Positions 1 to 9,556 are shown, counted from the first letter of the stretch. The stretch: 41,718 nt of DNA from Flavobacterium macrobrachii (GCF_014486675.1 NZ_JACTAC010000022.1:1-41718), one strand, 5' to 3'. Notes: generated from the sequence alone by a model not told the origin. Numbers and translations are program-made.

Positions 1-72
1 ATAATGCACTACGGGTAAATTTAATGTAAAAAGAGATTTTCAAAAAAATAGTTTTTTTAGAAGTTTAAAAGG

Positions 73-1638
73 TTATAGTTTTATCCATTTTTTAGAGTAC
101 ATTTTTTGAGTGTTTTTATTCACTATTTTAAGAATATAAGATCCTGATGACAAAGTCGTTGTAGAGATTTCAATAGCTTCGTTTAATGGAGAAACTACAT
201 AGTTTTCTATTAGTTTACCATCTATTGAGTGCAAAGTAATAGAATAGTTATTATGCTTTAATCCTTTAATTGTTAATATATTAGTGTTTTCAACAGGATT
301 TGGATATAACTTCAAGTTGATAGCTTCTTGAAAATAATCAGTGTTAGAGAGTAGTTGGTGAGATAGGGCAGCATAGGCATTTATTCTTCCGTATCCGTGA
401 AACATATCCCATCCGGCAGTGTCTGTTCCATTTCCTACTTGGTCTTCAGAGGTTTGTTGAAGAATTTGTCTTATTTGATCTACAGATAAATTAGGGTTTA
501 CTGATAACATCAAAGAGATAACACCAGCAACATGTGGTGCTGCTTGAGAAGTACCACCCCAATAGCTTTCATAATTGGTATTGGAATTATGGCTGAGACC
601 GTAAATAAAGTTTCCAGGTGCTACAAAATCTATGGCTTCACCATAATTACTTCCGCTTGTAGCACTCCAAAAAAATGGACTTGTTCGAGTATCATTAGGG
701 TTAGTAGAACCTATAGCAAAGGCATTAGCATAACGAGCTGGATATTGAATGGCTCCGTTTTGATTTCCAGTAGATACAGTAACACTCACATTGTTGTTGT
801 AAGCATAATTGATTGCATCTTCAAGTAAGGTTGAAGGACTGTTTCCGCCAACAGACATATTAATAACTTTTGCTCCATTATCAACTGCAAAATAGATGGC
901 ATCTGCCCACCAAGTATAGTAACCAAAGTTACTGGCATCAAGAATTTTGCAAGGCATTATTTTTGAATTCCAGTTTACTCCGGCATACCCTATAGAGTTG
1001 TTTCCTTTGGCAAGTGCAATTCCAGCTACATTAGTTTCATGTCCATGATCATCGCTTGGGTTATTATCATTGTAGGCAAAGTCATATCCAGGAACCATTC
1101 TTCCGGTAAATTCTGGATGATCTAGTTTTACACCAGAGTCAAGAATAGCTACAATTAGATTTGGATTTCCTTGGGTAATATCCCAAGCTAAATCGGTATC
1201 AATATCTGCGTCAATAATAGCTGGCGAAAGAGTGAAGGTGCCATTGTTTCGATGTGACCATTGTCTTGAAGAAAATAAAGCATCATTGGGAGTAGTTTGC
1301 ATCATTCCATGCCCATAACCTGTAAAATTTGGCTCTACATATGTAAACCAACCAGTATTTAAGTATGAAGTAACGGCTTCCATCACATTAATATCATTTT
1401 TAAATCGAAGCAATAGTGTTCTTTTCTCTTTTTTATTTCCTACCCATTGCAAAGTATCTAATTCTAACGAATGGTTGAGTTGAGCTAGTTGTGCGTCATT
1501 TTTTATTAATTCAAGCTTGTCCTCATGAGTTACTGTTGATTTAAACGAAATTACAATTTCTTTAGGTGAATAATCTACATTTTGAGATAATACTAAAGTG
1601 GTAGCTAATAAAAGCCATAGTTGAAAATAAAATTTCAT
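73..1638 (-). CDS. Secreted subtilisin-like serine protease (S8) with T9SS sorting domain
   Basis: A 521-residue secreted protease. Residues 1-19 form a signal peptide ending near LSQN. The S8 catalytic triad is visible: Asp in VAILDSGV (about D167), His in DDHGHETNVAG (about H200) and Ser in GGTSQAAPHVAG (about S364). The His block is atypical, reading HETNVAG where HGTHVAG is usual. A propeptide-like region lies before about residue 130. The last 80 residues start with LYPNPV and end in KKWIKL, a typical type A T9SS sorting domain, so the enzyme is expected to cross the outer membrane and be released or anchored at the surface. It appears monocistronic, and its stop lies close to the left window edge. 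Family and export route are clear; the natural substrate is unknown. Confidence 0.93.
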   Translation of the reverse strand: MKFYFQLWLLLATTLVLSQNVDYSPKEIVISFKSTVTHEDKLELIKNDAQLAQLNHSLELDTLQWVGNKKEKRTLLLRFKNDINVMEAVTSYLNTGWFTYVEPNFTGYGHGMMQTTPNDALFSSRQWSHRNNGTFTLSPAIIDADIDTDLAWDITQGNPNLIVAILDSGVKLDHPEFTGRMVPGYDFAYNDNNPSDDHGHETNVAGIALAKGNNSIGYAGVNWNSKIMPCKILDASNFGYYTWWADAIYFAVDNGAKVINMSVGGNSPSTLLEDAINYAYNNNVSVTVSTGNQNGAIQYPARYANAFAIGSTNPNDTRTSPFFWSATSGSNYGEAIDFVAPGNFIYGLSHNSNTNYESYWGGTSQAAPHVAGVISLMLSVNPNLSVDQIRQILQQTSEDQVGNGTDTAGWDMFHGYGRINAYAALSHQLLSNTDYFQEAINLKLYPNPVENTNILTIKGLKHNNYSITLHSIDGKLIENYVVSPLNEAIEISTTTLSSGSYILKIVNKNTQKMYSKKWIKL

Positions 1639-1724
1639 GATGTAAAGTAGTTTGATGGAGTAATTTCAAATTTAAATTTCAATTTATGCTAAGATATACA
1701 AATAAATATTATCAATAATAAAAA

Positions 1725-1762
1725 TTAAAAAAGGAACCCGATTTTGAGTTCCCTTTTTTAAA
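1725..1762 (-). terminator. Rho-independent terminator after the E1 dehydrogenase gene
   Basis: The arms AAAAAAGGAAC and GTTCCCTTTTTT pair with one bulge around a short loop. The hairpin lies just past the stop of the minus-strand E1 gene and is followed on that strand by a T-rich run. It also separates this gene from the protease. Confidence 0.7.
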
Positions 1763-1778
1763 TTTTTATGATAAATCA

Positions 1779-4184
1779 CTAATACAAGCTCGGATATTTT
1801 TCTGGCATGGCTTCGTGCATAATCGCATAAACTTTTTCAAAAATATCTTCAGCAGATGGTTTTGAGAAATAATCACCATCAGTTCCATACGCTGGACGAT
1901 GTGCTTTGGCAGCCATTGTTTGCGGTTGACTGTCTAAAAACTGATAGGCATTTTGCTCATCTACAATTTGTTGTAAAATAAATGCACTTGCGCCACCAGG
2001 AACATCTTCGTCAACTACTAATAAGCGATTGGTTTTGGAAACGCTTTTAGCACAATCATGGTTAATGTCAAAAGGTAATAATGATTGCGCATCAATAATT
2101 TCCACATCAATACCAACTTCAAGTAGTTCTTTTGCAGCTTGTTCTATAATGCGAAGTGTTGAGCCATAAGAAACCACCGTAATATCACTTCCTGATTTGA
2201 TGGTTTCAACAACTCCAATTGGGGTTTTAAATTCACCTAAATTAGTTGGCATTTTTTCTTTTAATCTGTAGCCGTTCAAACATTCTACAACTAATGCTGG
2301 TTCGTCAGTTTCTAATAATGTATTGTAAAAACCAGCAGCTTTTGTCATATTTCTTGGTACCAAAACATGAATTCCACGAATAGCGTTGATAATCATTCCC
2401 ATTGGCGAACCCGAATGCCAAATTCCTTCCAATCGATGACCGCGAGTTCTGATAATTAACGGCGCTTTTTGTCTTCCGTGAGTTCTATATTGTAGCGTAG
2501 CCAAATCATCGCTCATAATTTGGATGGCGTATAAAAGGTAATCCAAATATTGAATTTCTGCAATTGGTCGTAAACCGCGCATTGCCATTCCAATTCCTTG
2601 TCCAAGAATGGTTGCTTCACGAATTCCGGCATCGGCAACACGAAGTTCTCCATATTTTTCTTGCATGCCTTCTAAACCTTGGTTTACATCACCAATATTT
2701 CCAGCATCTTCACCAAAAATTAAAGTTTCAGGGTATTTATTGAAAATAGCATCAAAATTGTCACGCAATACTAAACGAGCATCAACTTCTTCGGATGAAT
2801 TATCATACTTTGGTTCAACAGCTTTTGTTGCCAAAATATTTTTATCTGATTGCGAAAATAAATGTGAACTGAATTTTGGCTGAATTTTTTCGGTGTAATT
2901 TTTTATCCACGTTGCCAAAGTTTCTTTGCTATTTTCTTTAATAATCAGTCGTAAAACCTTGCGTGCTGTTGTAATAATATCTTTTCGGATTGGTTCTTTA
3001 ATCGAACCCAAATCGTTAGCATATTTCTCAATAAAAACTTTGTTTTCGCTAGAAGAAGCAATTGAATTTAGCAAAGAAACCAATTCGTTTTGTTCCGCTT
3101 TCATTGGTGAAACAAAAGCATTCCAAGCTGCTTTTTTGCCTTCAAGTACTTCTTTTCTTGAGGTTTCATCTATTTCATCTAATTCTTCGACTGTTGTCAA
3201 ATTGTTCTCTATCAGCCAATTGCGCATTTTGGATAAACAATCAAACTCGATTTCCCAAGCCAATCGTTCTGCGTTTTTATATCGTTCGTGACTTCCAGAA
3301 GTTGAATGTCCTTGAGGTTGTGTTAATTCGTCAACGTGAATTAAAACTGGTACGTGTTCTTCACGAGCAATTGCTGAAGCTTTTTGATAAGTAGCAACCA
3401 ACGCTGGATAATCCCAACCTTTAACCGTTAAAATTTCAAAACCGTCATTTTCGTTATCACGTTGAAAACCTTTTAAAATTTCCGAGATACTTTCTTTGGT
3501 AGTTTGGTATCTAGCATGAACAGAAATCCCGTATTCGTCATCCCAAACGCTCATTACCATTGGAACTTGTAAAACTCCAGCCGCATTGATGGTTTCAAAA
3601 AACAATCCTTCTGATGTTGAAGCATTTCCAATTGTTCCCCAAGCGACTTCATTTCCTTCTTTTGAAAAATTAGTAAAATGTTCTAATCCGCGAACGTTTC
3701 TGTATATTTTTGATGCTTGTGCTAATCCTAATAATCTTGGCATTTGTCCAGCAGTTGGCGAAATATCTGCACTAGAATTTTTTTGTGCCATCAGGTTTTT
3801 CCAGTTTCCGTTTTCGTCTAAAGAATGTGTTGAAAAATGTCCGCCCATTTGTCTTCCAGCGCTCATTGGATCAAAATCTAAATCGGTATGACCATACAAT
3901 CCAGCAAAAAATTGCTCGATTGATAGTTGACCAATTGCCATCATAAAAGTTTGGTCACGATAATAACCTGAACGAAAATCACCGTTTTGGAATGCTTTTG
4001 CTAAAGCCAATTGTGGTACTTCTTTTCCGTCGCCAAAAATTCCAAACTTTGCTTTTCCAGTCAATACTTCTTTTCGACCAAGAAGACTACATTCACGGCT
4101 TATTCGGGCGATTTTGTAATCGTTTATAACTTCGGATTTAAAATCTTCAAAAGTGATTTCGGTTTTGGTTTGTGGTTCGATCAT
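1779..4184 (-). CDS. Fused 2-oxoacid dehydrogenase E1 (alpha + beta subunits)
   Basis: A cytoplasmic thiamine-diphosphate enzyme forming the E1 part of a branched-chain or related 2-oxoacid dehydrogenase complex; it decarboxylates the 2-oxoacid and passes the acyl group to E2. The start at 4184 (MIEPQTKTEITF) is chosen over a start nine codons upstream because the protein then begins like a normal E1. This gives 801 residues. The alpha half (to about residue 450) has the pyrophosphate-binding block near residue 186. The beta half (from about 480) has FGEDAGNIGDVNQG and VDEDVPGGAS motifs. The usual GDG...NN TPP motif reads GNA...DD here. No E2 or E3 gene is adjacent. Substrate specificity cannot be told from the sequence. 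Confidence 0.9.
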   Translation of the reverse strand: MIEPQTKTEITFEDFKSEVINDYKIARISRECSLLGRKEVLTGKAKFGIFGDGKEVPQLALAKAFQNGDFRSGYYRDQTFMMAIGQLSIEQFFAGLYGHTDLDFDPMSAGRQMGGHFSTHSLDENGNWKNLMAQKNSSADISPTAGQMPRLLGLAQASKIYRNVRGLEHFTNFSKEGNEVAWGTIGNASTSEGLFFETINAAGVLQVPMVMSVWDDEYGISVHARYQTTKESISEILKGFQRDNENDGFEILTVKGWDYPALVATYQKASAIAREEHVPVLIHVDELTQPQGHSTSGSHERYKNAERLAWEIEFDCLSKMRNWLIENNLTTVEELDEIDETSRKEVLEGKKAAWNAFVSPMKAEQNELVSLLNSIASSSENKVFIEKYANDLGSIKEPIRKDIITTARKVLRLIIKENSKETLATWIKNYTEKIQPKFSSHLFSQSDKNILATKAVEPKYDNSSEEVDARLVLRDNFDAIFNKYPETLIFGEDAGNIGDVNQGLEGMQEKYGELRVADAGIREATILGQGIGMAMRGLRPIAEIQYLDYLLYAIQIMSDDLATLQYRTHGRQKAPLIIRTRGHRLEGIWHSGSPMGMIINAIRGIHVLVPRNMTKAAGFYNTLLETDEPALVVECLNGYRLKEKMPTNLGEFKTPIGVVETIKSGSDITVVSYGSTLRIIEQAAKELLEVGIDVEIIDAQSLLPFDINHDCAKSVSKTNRLLVVDEDVPGGASAFILQQIVDEQNAYQFLDSQPQTMAAKAHRPAYGTDGDYFSKPSAEDIFEKVYAIMHEAMPEKYPSLY

Positions 4185-4259
4185 AACTGAATTTATTTCT
4201 AAAAGAAACAAATTTAGCTAAAAAGTAGTAATAATTATAATTCTTTGATGAAAATATAA

Positions 4260-4279
4260 TTTAATTATTGATAATTAAA
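4260..4279. repeat. Perfect AT-rich inverted repeat upstream of the E1 gene
   Basis: TTTAATTAT and ATAATTAAA are exact reverse complements separated by TG. The palindrome lies 76 bases before the E1 start, in a 185-base gap. It could be an operator or a weak hairpin after the upstream gene. AT-rich palindromes arise easily in such DNA, so the call is weak. Confidence 0.3.
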
Positions 4280-4369
4280 TAGGCGTTATTTGTTTTAATT
4301 TTGATTATAATTTAATAAATCAATTGTTTTGATAAGAATAATGTAAATTGTTCGACAGTTTTTTGAAAA

Positions 4370-7159
4370 TTAGAACCATTTTCTGGTAAATAAACTAAAC
4401 AAAGTATCTGGATTAAAAGTGATGATAAATCGTATTCTTTCGGAATAGTTTTGTTGTCCAATTTCCCAACCGTTAGTAGAATAAACAGGAAAATAAAGTT
4501 CCAAATAATCGGTTACAAGATTTAGTCGAATACCACTATCATAAACAAATTTAGCCGATGTATTTTTATTTTTAAACGTTCCAATATCGCCATAAACCTC
4601 TATCCAATTCCAAATATTACAACTTGCATTGGCTGTAATCATCCATTGATTGGCAAGACGAGTTTCAAAAATAGATTTAAAAAACCCATCGGTTCCAATA
4701 GCTTGTTGGCTAAAAAATCCTGTGGTTTCAGAACGACCAAGATATTCGCTTTCAAATAAATAATCAGAAGGACGATCTAAACCGAAGTCAAAATAATTGG
4801 AAGTTGTTTTATTGTACAAAAATGTTCCAGCAAAAAAACGAAGGTTTAATTGACGATTGTCATTGAACAGTTTTCGATATTGAATTTCGCCTGCCAATTT
4901 TCCGAAGTTTTTAGACAATTGAAAATCGGTTAAAAAATTATAATGATTGGTAATTTCGGTTTTCCCATTATAATATTTTGTAGAAAAAACGGAATAATTT
5001 TCAGTATTTTCTTCAACAATAAAATCCGATTTTTCTCTTTCAATTATGGTTTGTTTGATAGTTAAAGTTTGGATTTTATTATCTCGATAATCATCGGGGC
5101 GAATTCTAAAATGAACTACTGGCATCAACTTTAAATAGGCAGCTTCTGGTGCATAATGCAGATAATGACCGTTCAATAAATAGCGAATGTGATACCAATT
5201 GCTATTGCGGTTGTATTGATTAAAATAAATTGTTCCTCGACCAGTTAAGTTATTGGTTTTTGTAGAATAACTAGGGTTTACATCAAAAATAAATGGTTTG
5301 TCCAAGATGGTTTTGTTATGAAAACGTATTCCAGGATAAAAACCGTCATAAAGATTGTATTCCAGCGTTGGAATGTAAACGATTTGGTTATAATTTGGAT
5401 CTTCTAAATCTTTGAAGAAAATAAATTTTATAGGACGATTATTTACTCGGAAACCTTTTAATGAACGCCAATTGTTTCTCAAATTAAACTCGGGAACTTC
5501 ATTTTTATAATTGATTACAATTTTATCAGCATTGTTTCTCGGAATGGTGTAAATGCTGTCGTTTGGCAAAGCATCAATCCATTTTTTAAACACAATTTCT
5601 TTCTTTTTTGTACCAAAAACAGGAATAGGAACATGAGTTTCGGTTTTATTTTTTAGTCTAAAACTAATGCTGTCTTTGGTTTTGGAAACCATATCAAATT
5701 TATAGTCAAAAGTTTCTCGAGAATTGATTATTTTGTCAAAAAACCAATTGATATTTTTAGGAGTATTTTGTTTTAAAAGTGTTTCAAAATCATTAACTGA
5801 TTGCTGTTTTTGAAGGTTTGTGGTATAAAATTGAACGATTGATTTATCAATTAATCCGTTTTGAGAATATTCGTTGAGGTATTTAAAACTTAAACCTGCA
5901 CGGTATTTTGAAGCGATTTTTTCGTTGAATTTAATGAGTTTATCTTTCGGGAAATTAAGCGGTTGGTCTAAATTTTTTCGTGCCATCAACATATAAAAAT
6001 AGCTGTATTGACCATTGAAATCTAAACTTACTAAATTGTAACCACGCATTATTTTTAGCTTGGCAACATTTCCCATCATGGTAACTTTTGGATAAAATTC
6101 ATCGATGTATTTCATCATCAAATAAATTTGAAAACCATCATAAATCCAGTTGTCGTTTCGTGGATTTAGATTTAAAGTAGAATGAACATAGTTGTTCAAA
6201 AAGGTTTTTAGAAATTTAATTTCATATAAAAATTGGTCGGGAAACGGCGCAATAAATGCAGGAAGTTGGTTCAATCCATAAAACGGACTTCGTTCATAAT
6301 CTGCTTTCGCCAAAATCAGTTTTTGATGCGGATATTTCCCAAGGTTTTCATCAACCCAATTGACGATTTTGTCAATAACAATCGCACGTTGAATATCATC
6401 AACACGATTGTCTCTAAAATCGGTAACGACTTCTAATTTTTGATTAATGAAACTCTCAAATTCATTTTTTTTGCCAAAAAACAAGTTGAAATCCAAACGA
6501 TTTTTTCCTGTAAAAACGGTTTCTGAAACTTTGTTTAAATCGGTAAAAGCTTCAGTGTTTTTAGGAAGTTTTAGTTCTAAATCATAATCGGAAACGGCAT
6601 TGGCAATATCATCAATATTATGATTGTTGTTTTTAACAAAACTTCCGTTTTCATATCTCGAAGGCGTTAAAAACCAGTTTTTTAGATAAACTTTTTCATC
6701 ATCTGAATAACCAAATTTTGTGAAACGTGCATTTGGAATTTTAACGGAATAGGTTAGGTGAAGTTTTATTTTTTCACTTGGAAAAAGCGTTTTTTTTAAT
6801 TGAATTTCGAGAACATCAGCCGAATTTTCATTTCTTTTCCAAGAAAAAAATGAATCGTCATCGCTGATAATCGTTATGTTTTCCGTGCGTCCGCGATCTT
6901 TTTCTTTTGCCAAATGAAAAATACGTTCAAACTCATCGGCAAATCGTTTTCCAATATCTGAATTTTTATCGCCATACGCATTCATCCAATCGTTTAAAAC
7001 AATAGAATTTAGCGTGTCATTGGTCTGATTATAAAAAGTAAGTTCTTGAACTACATTGATTCTTTTTTCGTTTAGGTTGTATTCTGCCACAATTTTTGAA
7101 TGATGTTGTGCTTGTAACATCATGCTGAAAAAGAGAATTATGTAGTTTATTTTTTTCAA
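4370..7159 (-). CDS. M1 (gluzincin)-like protein with degenerate zinc site and barrel-like C-terminus
   Basis: A 929-residue exported protein with signal peptide MKKINYIILFFSMMLQAQ. Residues about 20-480 follow the M1 aminopeptidase layout: a beta-rich N-domain, then GLNQLPAF where GAMEN normally sits, then LNNYVHSTL where HExxH should be, then NWIYDGFQIY where WLNEGFA should be. The first His and the catalytic Glu are Asn, and the distal Glu is Asp, so zinc hydrolysis looks lost. Residues about 590-929 alternate hydrophobic and polar as beta strands and end in RKWF, with a terminal Phe typical of outer-membrane barrels. The start overlaps the stop of the SGNH-like gene by 4 bases (ATGA), so translation is probably coupled. 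A binding or scaffold role is inferred. Confidence 0.75.
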   Translation of the reverse strand: MKKINYIILFFSMMLQAQHHSKIVAEYNLNEKRINVVQELTFYNQTNDTLNSIVLNDWMNAYGDKNSDIGKRFADEFERIFHLAKEKDRGRTENITIISDDDSFFSWKRNENSADVLEIQLKKTLFPSEKIKLHLTYSVKIPNARFTKFGYSDDEKVYLKNWFLTPSRYENGSFVKNNNHNIDDIANAVSDYDLELKLPKNTEAFTDLNKVSETVFTGKNRLDFNLFFGKKNEFESFINQKLEVVTDFRDNRVDDIQRAIVIDKIVNWVDENLGKYPHQKLILAKADYERSPFYGLNQLPAFIAPFPDQFLYEIKFLKTFLNNYVHSTLNLNPRNDNWIYDGFQIYLMMKYIDEFYPKVTMMGNVAKLKIMRGYNLVSLDFNGQYSYFYMLMARKNLDQPLNFPKDKLIKFNEKIASKYRAGLSFKYLNEYSQNGLIDKSIVQFYTTNLQKQQSVNDFETLLKQNTPKNINWFFDKIINSRETFDYKFDMVSKTKDSISFRLKNKTETHVPIPVFGTKKKEIVFKKWIDALPNDSIYTIPRNNADKIVINYKNEVPEFNLRNNWRSLKGFRVNNRPIKFIFFKDLEDPNYNQIVYIPTLEYNLYDGFYPGIRFHNKTILDKPFIFDVNPSYSTKTNNLTGRGTIYFNQYNRNSNWYHIRYLLNGHYLHYAPEAAYLKLMPVVHFRIRPDDYRDNKIQTLTIKQTIIEREKSDFIVEENTENYSVFSTKYYNGKTEITNHYNFLTDFQLSKNFGKLAGEIQYRKLFNDNRQLNLRFFAGTFLYNKTTSNYFDFGLDRPSDYLFESEYLGRSETTGFFSQQAIGTDGFFKSIFETRLANQWMITANASCNIWNWIEVYGDIGTFKNKNTSAKFVYDSGIRLNLVTDYLELYFPVYSTNGWEIGQQNYSERIRFIITFNPDTLFSLFTRKWF

Positions 7160-8046
7160 GATTTATTTTTTGGTTTAAAGAATTTATCGAAAACAATTTG
7201 GGTAAAAGCTATAGCACCTTTTTCGTTCATGTGTCCGCAAGTTGAAAAATATTTGTCATCAATAACGGTATCTTCCATGCGATAAATTTCGGGATAAATT
7301 TTATGAATATGATTAAAATAATCACGGTTTATCGTTTCGGCACATATAGGCGTTGTCATGGCTATCAGTGTAATGTTATTTTGTTTACAAATGGTTTTAA
7401 TTTCTTCATAAGCTTTGTTTCGCTTGGGCGAACGTTCACTTAAATCTGTTGCAACAAGAGGACTTTGATCGTTTATTAAAGGTAAAAAACCTTCATGATT
7501 TAATGCACTATTTTTTTTCTTTATAGCAGAAAAAAATAATTCTCTAAAACCTATTTTTGAGTCGTAGTTAATATATCTATAAAAAGGAATATAGTATAAT
7601 TGATTAAAATTTGAAATCGAATGGTAGTGATTTTGAATTGTTTCATACTCTTTTAAATAAGGCATAAACATTGCTCTAGTTCCATTAGAAAAGCCATCAG
7701 AGTTAATGTTTAAATCAATCTCTAAAATAATATTCTTTACTATATATTTTTTTTCTATCATTAGTTTTAGTAATAAAGCAGACTCTTCTAGTCTTGAACC
7801 ACTAATACCATAGTTATAAACAGTTAATCCTTGATTTGAAAAAATCCGACTATCAAAGTGGTTATTTGCTCTTGAAGAGCCTAAAAAAACAACATCGTAT
7901 TTTTTTGGATTACTATTAATAACAAACTCAATTTTATTTCGATTGTTGTTATTTAAAAAAACATAGGTATAAAATGAGTCTAAAAGAATTGCAACAACTA
8001 GAGTCGTCACTATGATTTGAACTATAAATAGAATAAATTTTTTCAT
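7156..8046 (-). CDS. Membrane-anchored SGNH-like protein of an O-acylation operon
   Basis: A 296-residue protein with one N-terminal membrane segment (residues about 4-30), the rest probably periplasmic. FLGSSRANNHFD (about residues 55-66) resembles SGNH/GDSL block I with its nucleophile Ser. Near the C-terminus CGHMNEKGAIAF resembles the block V His region, but the Asp usually three residues before the His is Thr here. It overlaps the MBOAT gene by one base (TAATG) and the M1-like gene by four, so the three are one transcription unit. By analogy with AlgJ/AlgX beside AlgI, it may move acyl groups from the MBOAT protein onto a glycan or other envelope molecule. That role is inference. Confidence 0.7.
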   Translation of the reverse strand: MKKFILFIVQIIVTTLVVAILLDSFYTYVFLNNNNRNKIEFVINSNPKKYDVVFLGSSRANNHFDSRIFSNQGLTVYNYGISGSRLEESALLLKLMIEKKYIVKNIILEIDLNINSDGFSNGTRAMFMPYLKEYETIQNHYHSISNFNQLYYIPFYRYINYDSKIGFRELFFSAIKKKNSALNHEGFLPLINDQSPLVATDLSERSPKRNKAYEEIKTICKQNNITLIAMTTPICAETINRDYFNHIHKIYPEIYRMEDTVIDDKYFSTCGHMNEKGAIAFTQIVFDKFFKPKNKS

Positions 8047-9479
8047 TAGAATTGAAAGTAAATAAAACTTTTATAATCAGTAAAAACACCTAACGCTAAT
8101 ATAGTTAATATGCATAAAGCTAGCTTTAAACTACTATATTTACCCGATATAGGTTCAATTTTTAATCTATTATTCCATTCAACTAGTGTAAAGAGTACGA
8201 TTAAAAATAAAATTTCATAATTATATCTTTCGATGTTAAAATATTGAGGAGAAAAGTTTTGATTGGTAAACATTCGTTGAATATACGCAATAGCATCGTG
8301 GATAGTTTTTGAGCGGAAAAAAATCCAAGCTAACGAAGTTAAACAAAAGGTAGTAACGATACTGAATAAAATTCGAACAGATGAAAAATTAAATCCTAAA
8401 GTAAAATTATCTAAGTTTTTTCGATTTTGATTTAATAATAAAAGAGGCAAAAAATAAATTGCATTAATCAAACCCCAAGCAATAAATGTCCAGTTGGCAC
8501 CATGCCAAAAACCGCTTACAAGAAAAATGATGAAAGTGTTTCTAATTTGAAATAGTTTAGAACCTTTGCTTCCACCAAGCGGAATGTATAAATAATCTCG
8601 AAACCACGATGAAAGCGAAATATGCCAACGTCGCCAAAATTCGGCAATATCTCGAGAAAAGTATGGATAATTAAAGTTTTTCAACAAATCAATTCCGAAG
8701 AGTTTGGATGTTCCCAAAGCAATATCGGAATACCCTGAAAAGTCACCATAAATTTGAAAAGCAAAATAGATAGCACCTAAAATTAAGGACAACGAATTCA
8801 TTGAATTATGATTGTCAAAAATTGCATTGGCATAAATTGCACAACTATCGGCAATGACTATTTTTTTTACTAATCCCCAAATGATTTGATAAATGCCTTC
8901 TTTGGCTTTTTCAAAATTAAATTCCCGTTTTACTTTCAACTGTGGTAAAAGGTGCGTTGCTCGTTCAATTGGTCCAGCAACCAAAAGCGGAAAATAGCTT
9001 ACAAACAAGGAATAATCAACAAAATTTCTTTCTGATTTTATTCTACCGTAATAAATGTCAATAATATAAGAAAGTCCATGAAAAGTGTAAAACGAAATCC
9101 CGACAGGAAGAATTAAATTGAGTAGAACAGGATTGGTATGAAACCCAAATCCGTTCAGTAATTCGGCAAATGATTCAGCAAAAAAATTATAATATTTAAA
9201 AACGCCTAAAAACCCTAAATTGATTGAGATACAAAGCCAAAGCCAAAATTTTTTGCCAGATTTTGTTTGACTTCCTTCTATTTTAATTGCCGAAAAATAA
9301 TCGAGTAAAGTTGAAAAAACTAAAAGAAATAAAAAACGCCAATCCCAACAAGAGTAGAAATAATAACTCGCCAGAATGAGTATGAAGTTTTGATATTTCC
9401 GAGATTTATTAGCAAAAAACCAATAACAAATAAATACTATCGGAAGAAAAATGGCAAACTGTAGCGAGTTGAAAAACAT
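8046..9479 (-). CDS. MBOAT-family membrane O-acyltransferase (AlgI-like)
   Basis: A 477-residue polytopic inner-membrane protein with about 10-12 hydrophobic segments. It carries the AlgI/DltB/PatA-type signature YFSRDIAEFWRRWHISLSSW (about residues 270-290), then RDYLYIPLGG, and the invariant His in SGFWHGANWTFIAWG (about residue 328). Members of this family pass acyl, usually acetyl, groups across the membrane for O-acylation of exopolysaccharide, teichoic acid or peptidoglycan. It is first in a three-gene overlapping operon with an SGNH-like protein and a degenerate M1-like protein. The acceptor molecule is not evident: no polysaccharide polymerase genes lie nearby. Family assignment is firm. 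Confidence 0.92.
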   Translation of the reverse strand: MFFNSLQFAIFLPIVFICYWFFANKSRKYQNFILILASYYFYSCWDWRFLFLLVFSTLLDYFSAIKIEGSQTKSGKKFWLWLCISINLGFLGVFKYYNFFAESFAELLNGFGFHTNPVLLNLILPVGISFYTFHGLSYIIDIYYGRIKSERNFVDYSLFVSYFPLLVAGPIERATHLLPQLKVKREFNFEKAKEGIYQIIWGLVKKIVIADSCAIYANAIFDNHNSMNSLSLILGAIYFAFQIYGDFSGYSDIALGTSKLFGIDLLKNFNYPYFSRDIAEFWRRWHISLSSWFRDYLYIPLGGSKGSKLFQIRNTFIIFLVSGFWHGANWTFIAWGLINAIYFLPLLLLNQNRKNLDNFTLGFNFSSVRILFSIVTTFCLTSLAWIFFRSKTIHDAIAYIQRMFTNQNFSPQYFNIERYNYEILFLIVLFTLVEWNNRLKIEPISGKYSSLKLALCILTILALGVFTDYKSFIYFQF

Positions 9480-9498
9480 AATGAGCGGTTTAAAAATT

Positions 9499-9540
9499 AA
9501 ATTCCAAACTCCAACGTATTTTGATTGGAATTTGGAATTT
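9499..9540. terminator. Strong 16-bp stem-loop between the LOG gene and the MBOAT operon
   Basis: AAATTCCAAACTCCAA (9499-9514) and TTGGAATTTGGAATTT (9525-9540) pair at 15 of 16 positions around a 10-base loop. On the minus strand it follows the LOG-family stop and is trailed by TTAATTTTTAAA, consistent with a terminator. Each arm is itself made of repeated TTCCAAA-like units. Confidence 0.6.
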
Positions 9541-9556
9541 TAGACTTTTGAATTTA

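Noticed and set aside
532..828. Plus-strand 98-codon ORF inside the S8 protease gene
   Set aside because: Antisense shadow of a well-supported gene.
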